A stretch of DNA of 10,071 bases from Gammaproteobacteria bacterium (GTDB lineage: Bacteria; Pseudomonadota; Gammaproteobacteria; Steroidobacterales; BM003): positions 1 to 10,071 of the forward strand of contig JAPHSC010000414.1 in assembly GCA_026193125.1 (NCBI GenBank), in the 5' to 3' direction. Of the stretch, positions 6,717-10,071 are shown piece by piece; the stretch's first letter is position 1; the number at the start of each line of letters is the position of its first letter. The position numbers and the translations under genes are program-made. The notes under the pieces were generated by a model, which saw only the letters and a program-made list of their open reading frames with translations, did no database searches and was not told where the DNA came from.

Positions 6717-7517
6717 CTATTCGGTAACAGGCTGGGCGTTGGAGGGGGGTTCCTCGCAATCCACCTGGGGGCCCTGTCCATTACGGACCAGGCTGTCGAT
6801 GGTCGTAATGGCCTGGGTTTTGCCTTTTTTCCGATATTCGATTTTTACCGGCAGGTAACCCAGTTCCGGCACGACCCAGACCTTGCGGGTGCGGGTGTCG
6901 GTGTCGTTGCCTTCTTGCAGTACCAGTGTTGTGTACTTGCCGATGCGAGTGTCCAGGGTTTCCTCGCCCATCGCCCTGAACGGGTAGGGTTTTATCTTGG
7001 TTCGATCCAGCGCCAGGTATGTGCCCACGGGAAGACCTTGTTGCATGTCCAGCATGACCGCCAGGGATAATAGCTGGGGGTCCACGGTACCGGGTAACAG
7101 GTCAAATTCCAGGTTTTCACCCCGGTATAGCACCTTGGCCTTTGTGCCCGTCGCATCAAAGTGGGTTACCAGGTCCTCTTCCAGCTTGTCTGAACCGTCT
7201 TCACGGAGGTTCTCCACCGGCACGATACCCCTGCAGTCGAGCTTGAATCGACCGCGGTCGTTGGCAATACCGGGAAACTTCCATGAGGCCACACCATTGG
7301 CCTCAAACCGGGTGTTGTAGAGATACTCCCCGGACTGATCGTCCCAGGAGATGGAAGTGTCGGTGTCTGCGGTAAAGGTCAGGATGCCAAAACTGTAACT
7401 GGCGGTGTAGGCGACAGTATAGAGGGGCAGGCTCACCTGGGCGGCTATAGCGGCCTGGGCTGGACCCAGAAAAACACAGCATAGAGACAGAATCAGATTT
7501 CTCTTTTCGGGCTTCAT
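6717..7517 (-). CDS. Exported DUF3108 family protein, 266 aa
   Basis: The function is unknown. The N terminus has a positively charged start (Lys2, Lys5, Arg6), a hydrophobic core (8-18) and signal-peptidase-like sites AQA (20-22) or AIA (23-25). The mature protein is therefore probably periplasmic or envelope-associated. The body is beta-rich with no transmembrane segments. It opens with PLYTVAYTASYSFG (31-44), and its later part, KVWVVPELGYLPVKIEYR, matches the typical end of DUF3108 proteins (my recognition of the family). Cys95 and Cys254 could form a disulfide. The ATG lies two bases after the purN stop with no good ribosome site near it, so it is probably translated by coupling. A DUF3108 gene behind purM-purN is a known arrangement in Pseudomonas-like genomes, but nothing here links it to purine synthesis. 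Confidence 0.87.
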   Translation of the reverse strand: MKPEKRNLILSLCCVFLGPAQAAIAAQVSLPLYTVAYTASYSFGILTFTADTDTSISWDDQSGEYLYNTRFEANGVASWKFPGIANDRGRFKLDCRGIVPVENLREDGSDKLEEDLVTHFDATGTKAKVLYRGENLEFDLLPGTVDPQLLSLAVMLDMQQGLPVGTYLALDRTKIKPYPFRAMGEETLDTRIGKYTTLVLQEGNDTDTRTRKVWVVPELGYLPVKIEYRKKGKTQAITTIDSLVRNGQGPQVDCEEPPSNAQPVTE

Positions 7518-7519
7518 GG

Positions 7520-8176
7520 CTAAAGGGGGTGCTCCATCGGTTGCTCCAGGGCTTGCTGGTCCAGCCAGGTCTGTCCGTCTTTCATTTCCAGCCGTCCAGC
7601 CGCCAACATATTCAACACGGCAGGATACATCTTGCGCTCCTGTTCCTTAACCCTGGCTGAAAGTGACTCCTCGGTGTCTTGCGGCAGGACTGCTACCCGT
7701 GCCTGCATGATCAAGGGACCCCCGTCCAGTTTGGCGGTAACGAAATGCACGCTGCTGCCGTGCTCAGGGTCGCCTGCGTCGAGTACCCGGGCATAGGTAT
7801 TCAGACCACGAAACCTGGGCAGCAGGGAGGGGTGTATGTTCAGGATCTTGCCAGCGTAACGTTCTACGAAACTCTCGCTGAGGATGCGCATGTAGCCGGC
7901 AAGCACAATATATTTCGGTTTGAACTTGTCGATACAGGAAGCAAGTGCGCGATCAAATGCCTGGTGCTCCGGGTAGTCCCCCGGAAGCAGGGCGCAGGTT
8001 TCGACGCCGGCATCCTCCGCGCGGCCCAGTCCCGGTGCATCAGGCTGGTCACTTATCACCGCCTTGATTTCCACGTTCAGCGTACCGGCCCTTATCTCGT
8101 CGAGTAGGGCCTGCAGGGTGGTGCCACTGCCCGATAACAACACCACTATCGGCAGGGGAGTCGTGGGTGCGTTCAC
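7520..8176 (-). CDS. purN: Phosphoribosylglycinamide formyltransferase, 218 aa
   Basis: It transfers a formyl group from 10-formyltetrahydrofolate to GAR, giving FGAR, the third step of purine synthesis; it is cytoplasmic. The folate/catalytic segment is visible: VLAGYMRILS (91-100), then NIHPSLLP with Asn113 and His115, and LDGGP with Asp151. These match the Asn/His/Asp triad of E. coli PurN. The phosphate-binding loop reads GSGTTLQ (16-22) where GxGSNLQ is usual. The start is a GTG whose last two bases belong to the purM stop (GTGA overlap of 4 bases), a clear sign of translational coupling. The protein begins at the expected distance from the conserved VVLLSG strand. The length is normal for the family (E. 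coli 212). The order purM-purN is standard in proteobacteria. Confidence 0.97.
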   Translation of the reverse strand: MNAPTTPLPIVVLLSGSGTTLQALLDEIRAGTLNVEIKAVISDQPDAPGLGRAEDAGVETCALLPGDYPEHQAFDRALASCIDKFKPKYIVLAGYMRILSESFVERYAGKILNIHPSLLPRFRGLNTYARVLDAGDPEHGSSVHFVTAKLDGGPLIMQARVAVLPQDTEESLSARVKEQERKMYPAVLNMLAAGRLEMKDGQTWLDQQALEQPMEHPL

Positions 8177-9207
8177 TGGATCAGCTCAACCTCATCACTG
8201 CCGCTCACTGTTTCGCCAATGAGCCAGGCTTTTTCACCCAGGGTTTCCAGCAACGCTATGCATTGCCGGGCGTGCTGTGCCTCTACGCACAGGACCATGC
8301 CGATGCCGCAGTTAAATGTGCGGTACATTTCCGCATCCTCGATGTTGCCGTGTTTCTGCAACCAGGTAAAAATTTCCGGCCTGGACCAGCTCTTGCCGTC
8401 GATGCGGGCTCCTATGCCTTCAGGCAAGACCCGGGGAAGGTTTTCGGGCAGACCGCCACCGGTGATATGCGCCATGGCCTTTACCGGTATCTTTTTCAGC
8501 AGTTCCAGCACGGGACGCACATACAAGCGTGTCGGCATCAACAGGGCCCTGCCCAGGGTTGTGTCTCCCAGGGCCTGGTCCAGGCTGGCGCCACTGGCTT
8601 CAAGCACTTTTCGCGCCAGGGAGTACCCATTGGAGTGGCAACCGGACGAGCCTATGCCGACCAGGGCGTCACCGGCCTTTACGCTGTCACCGGTAATCAT
8701 CTTGCTGCGCTCCACCACGCCGACACAGAAGCCTGCCAGGTCGTAATCGCCCTTGCTGTACATGCCCGGCATTTCAGCGGTTTCGCCACCAATCAGGGCT
8801 GCTCCGCATTCGCTGCAGGCCGCAGCGATACCGGCAACCACCGCTTCGGCTACGTCTACCTCCAGGTGACCGGTGGCGTAATAGTCCAGGAAAAACAGGG
8901 GTTCGGCGCCACAGACCAGCACGTCGTTCACGCACATACCCACGAGGTCATAGCCGATGGTGTCGTGCACGTTCATGTCCAGGGCCAGCCTCAGCTTGGT
9001 CCCGACACCGTCTGTGCCCGAGACCAGCACCGGTTCCTTGTAGCGATCGGCAGGGAAAGCGAACAAGCCGCCAAATCCGCCGATTCCCGCCATGACCTCC
9101 GGTCGCCGGGTTTTTTCCACGTGGGGTTTGATGCGTCGAACCAATTCGTTGCCTGCGTCAATATCAACGCCTGCGTCACGGTAGGTCATGGGGGGCTTGC
9201 CGGTCAT
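8173..9207 (-). CDS. purM: Phosphoribosylformylglycinamidine cyclo-ligase (AIR synthetase), 344 aa
   Basis: It converts FGAM and ATP to AIR, the fifth step of purine synthesis, as a cytoplasmic dimer. It aligns with E. coli PurM (345 aa) over its whole length. DAGVDIDAGN (11-20) is followed by the ATP-binding SGTDGVGTK (63-71), MCVNDVLVCGAEPLFFLDYY (91-110) and GGETAEMPGMY (140-150). The later SSGCHSNGYSL, HITGGGLPEN and TFNCGIGM segments are also present. The ATG at 9207 is preceded by AGG at a suitable distance. An ATG six codons further in (9189) is possible but has no ribosome site. It is the first gene of a purM-purN-DUF3108 operon and diverges from the DUF2066 gene. I saw no sequence like the E. 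coli PurR operator in the 114-base upstream spacer, so regulation is not evident. Confidence 0.98.
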   Translation of the reverse strand: MTGKPPMTYRDAGVDIDAGNELVRRIKPHVEKTRRPEVMAGIGGFGGLFAFPADRYKEPVLVSGTDGVGTKLRLALDMNVHDTIGYDLVGMCVNDVLVCGAEPLFFLDYYATGHLEVDVAEAVVAGIAAACSECGAALIGGETAEMPGMYSKGDYDLAGFCVGVVERSKMITGDSVKAGDALVGIGSSGCHSNGYSLARKVLEASGASLDQALGDTTLGRALLMPTRLYVRPVLELLKKIPVKAMAHITGGGLPENLPRVLPEGIGARIDGKSWSRPEIFTWLQKHGNIEDAEMYRTFNCGIGMVLCVEAQHARQCIALLETLGEKAWLIGETVSGSDEVELIQ

Positions 9208-9278
9208 AAAATGCCTGATCCAGATGGGGAAACCAATTAGAATTGTCTGACTGAAATGGCCACAGCCACTCTCAGGGT

Positions 9279-9292
9279 TGTAGTATTCTACA
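9279..9292. other. Small dyad in the purM / DUF2066 divergent spacer
   Basis: TGTAG-TATT-CTACA forms 5-base perfect arms around a 4-base centre. The rest of the 114-base spacer (9208-9321) shows TAGAAT elements on both strands (9238-9243 plus; 9290-9285 minus) without good -35 partners. The dyad could be an operator or chance; it does not resemble the PurR consensus. Confidence 0.25.
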
Positions 9293-9303
9293 TGAGCTTA
9301 TCC

Positions 9304-9309
9304 AGGAGG
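9304..9309 (+). promoter_or_regulatory. Ribosome binding site AGGAGG upstream of the DUF2066 gene
   Basis: A perfect AGGAGG lies 12 bases before a GTG (9322) and 15 bases before an ATG (9325), both in frame. The spacing is longer than usual. An in-frame ATG at 9292 lies upstream of it, in which case these bases would encode Arg-Arg instead. Confidence 0.45.
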
Positions 9310-9321
9310 ACACAAGACACC

Positions 9322-10071
9322 GTGATGCTACCCTTGCGCCAGGCCTTGCTGGCCTGCAGCCTTGCTTTGCTCCTTATCCTGGTCGTCTGGCCAGGTGCGG
9401 CCATGGCGGTCACCAGTGTCGACCTGTACAGCGAAACGGTCGAGGTGCAGGGCAGGGATTATGCAGCCCGCCTGCGTGGCTACAAGGAAGCTCTTGCACA
9501 CGTGCTGGTGCGCACAACCGGCCGCCGGGATATCGCCGGCGATCCTGCCCTGACCAAGTTACTGGATGACGCCAATCGCCTGGTGCTGCAATACCGGTTT
9601 CTGGATGACGGGCAACTTCTGGTGAGCTTTGATGGCCCCGCCATCGAGGAGGTCCTGGCTGGCTATGGGCTGCCTTTGTGGAGTCGCGAGCGACCCCGGG
9701 TACTGGTTTGGCTGGCGATGGACAACGGCGCCGGCGCTCGTACATTGGTCGGGGGAGAACAGGCCGGCCAAGCGCGGGATTTCTTGCTGGACCTGGCTAA
9801 TCAACGTGGTTTGCCCTTGATCTTTCCAATCATGGACAGCGTCGACATGGCCGCCGCGCCATTTGCCGAGATTTGGGGCGGGTTTTACCAAAGCGTGCTG
9901 GCGGCGTCCGAGCGCTATGCGCCGGATGCAATTCTGGTCGGGCGCGCACTGCGGGATGAGTCGGGTTATTGGGGGGTGCGCTGGAACCTCCAGTTTGCCG
10001 ACCAGGCGTATCAGTTCACGGGCACTATCGATGACGGGGTTCAGACCAGCGCCGACTGGTTTGCCGATCAA
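9322..10071 (+). CDS. Exported DUF2066 family protein (3' end cut by window edge)
   Basis: The frame is open to the right edge, giving 250 codons of an incomplete gene. Counting from the GTG, a short basic start (Arg6) is followed by a hydrophobic stretch (8-23) and an AMA signal-peptidase-like site (27-29), so the protein is probably periplasmic. The mature part begins VTSVDLYSETVEVQGRD, followed by a helix ending in LAHVLVRTTGRRD, then LVLQYRF and RPRVLVWLAMDN. This is the layout I associate with DUF2066 proteins encoded next to purM in Pseudomonas-like genomes. No function is established to my knowledge. The start is ambiguous among ATG 9292, GTG 9322 and ATG 9325; I chose 9322 for its AGGAGG. 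In Pseudomonas the gene precedes the DnaA-regulator gene hda, which would lie beyond this window if the order is conserved. Confidence 0.83.
   Translation, partial: MMLPLRQALLACSLALLLILVVWPGAAMAVTSVDLYSETVEVQGRDYAARLRGYKEALAHVLVRTTGRRDIAGDPALTKLLDDANRLVLQYRFLDDGQLLVSFDGPAIEEVLAGYGLPLWSRERPRVLVWLAMDNGAGARTLVGGEQAGQARDFLLDLANQRGLPLIFPIMDSVDMAAAPFAEIWGGFYQSVLAASERYAPDAILVGRALRDESGYWGVRWNLQFADQAYQFTGTIDDGVQTSADWFADQ

Noticed and set aside
7464..7481. Lipoprotein signal at the LSLCC segment of the DUF3108 protein
   Set aside because: The residue before Cys is Leu rather than Gly/Ala/Ser, and good signal peptidase I sites (AQA, AIA) lie just downstream.
8167..9240. Open frame of 357 codons on the plus strand covering purM
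   Set aside because: It is antisense to a full-length, well-conserved purM, and its translation matches no family I recognise.
9346..9357. Lipobox LLAC in the DUF2066 protein
   Set aside because: The Cys comes too early, before most of the hydrophobic stretch, and an AMA site follows that stretch; ordinary signal peptidase cleavage is more likely.
9559..10071. Open frame on the minus strand opposite the DUF2066 gene
   Set aside because: The plus-strand frame has a signal peptide and family-like sequence; the antisense frame has no motif and only a TTG start at the window edge.

Overview
The window looks like chromosomal DNA of a moderately GC-rich gammaproteobacterium. The evidence is a 188-residue dCTP deaminase of the Pseudomonas-like type downstream of apbC/mrp, and a purM-purN-DUF3108 block with a divergent DUF2066 gene; both are familiar gammaproteobacterial arrangements. 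I see no insertion sequence, phage gene, tRNA, rRNA or CRISPR array. Apart from the pilT-type gene cut by the left edge and the DUF2066 gene cut by the right edge, every gene appears intact.

Left block (1-4550, minus strand). Read in transcription order this is a large cytosolic protein with N-terminal HEAT repeats and a C-terminal Ser/Thr protein kinase, then two PilT-family type IV pilus retraction ATPases of almost the same length. The gaps are 46 and 23 bases, so the three probably form one operon. The kinase keeps the standard catalytic residues. The two ATPases align without shifts from residue 1 to about 297, but each departs from the family at a different important motif: one lacks the first His of the His box, the other has a degenerate AIRNLIRE-type motif. 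This block is the most interesting part of the window and is a candidate kinase-controlled pilus retraction module.

Spacer 4551-4935. It separates this operon from the divergent apbC gene. It contains small dyads and only weak promoter-like sequence. It also carries coding-like frames that leave the kinase N terminus uncertain.

Middle block (4936-6601, plus strand). apbC (an Fe-S carrier P-loop ATPase) and dcd (dCTP deaminase, dUMP supply for dTTP synthesis) lie 4 bases apart. They converge on the next block across 115 bases without a strong terminator.

Right block (6717-9207, minus strand). purM, purN and a DUF3108 envelope protein form a tight operon: purM and purN overlap by 4 bases, and purN and the DUF3108 gene are 2 bases apart. 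PurM and PurN catalyse the AIR synthase and GAR transformylase steps of purine synthesis. The DUF3108 protein is probably exported and its role is unknown. A divergent DUF2066 gene, probably also exported, starts near 9322 and runs off the right edge.
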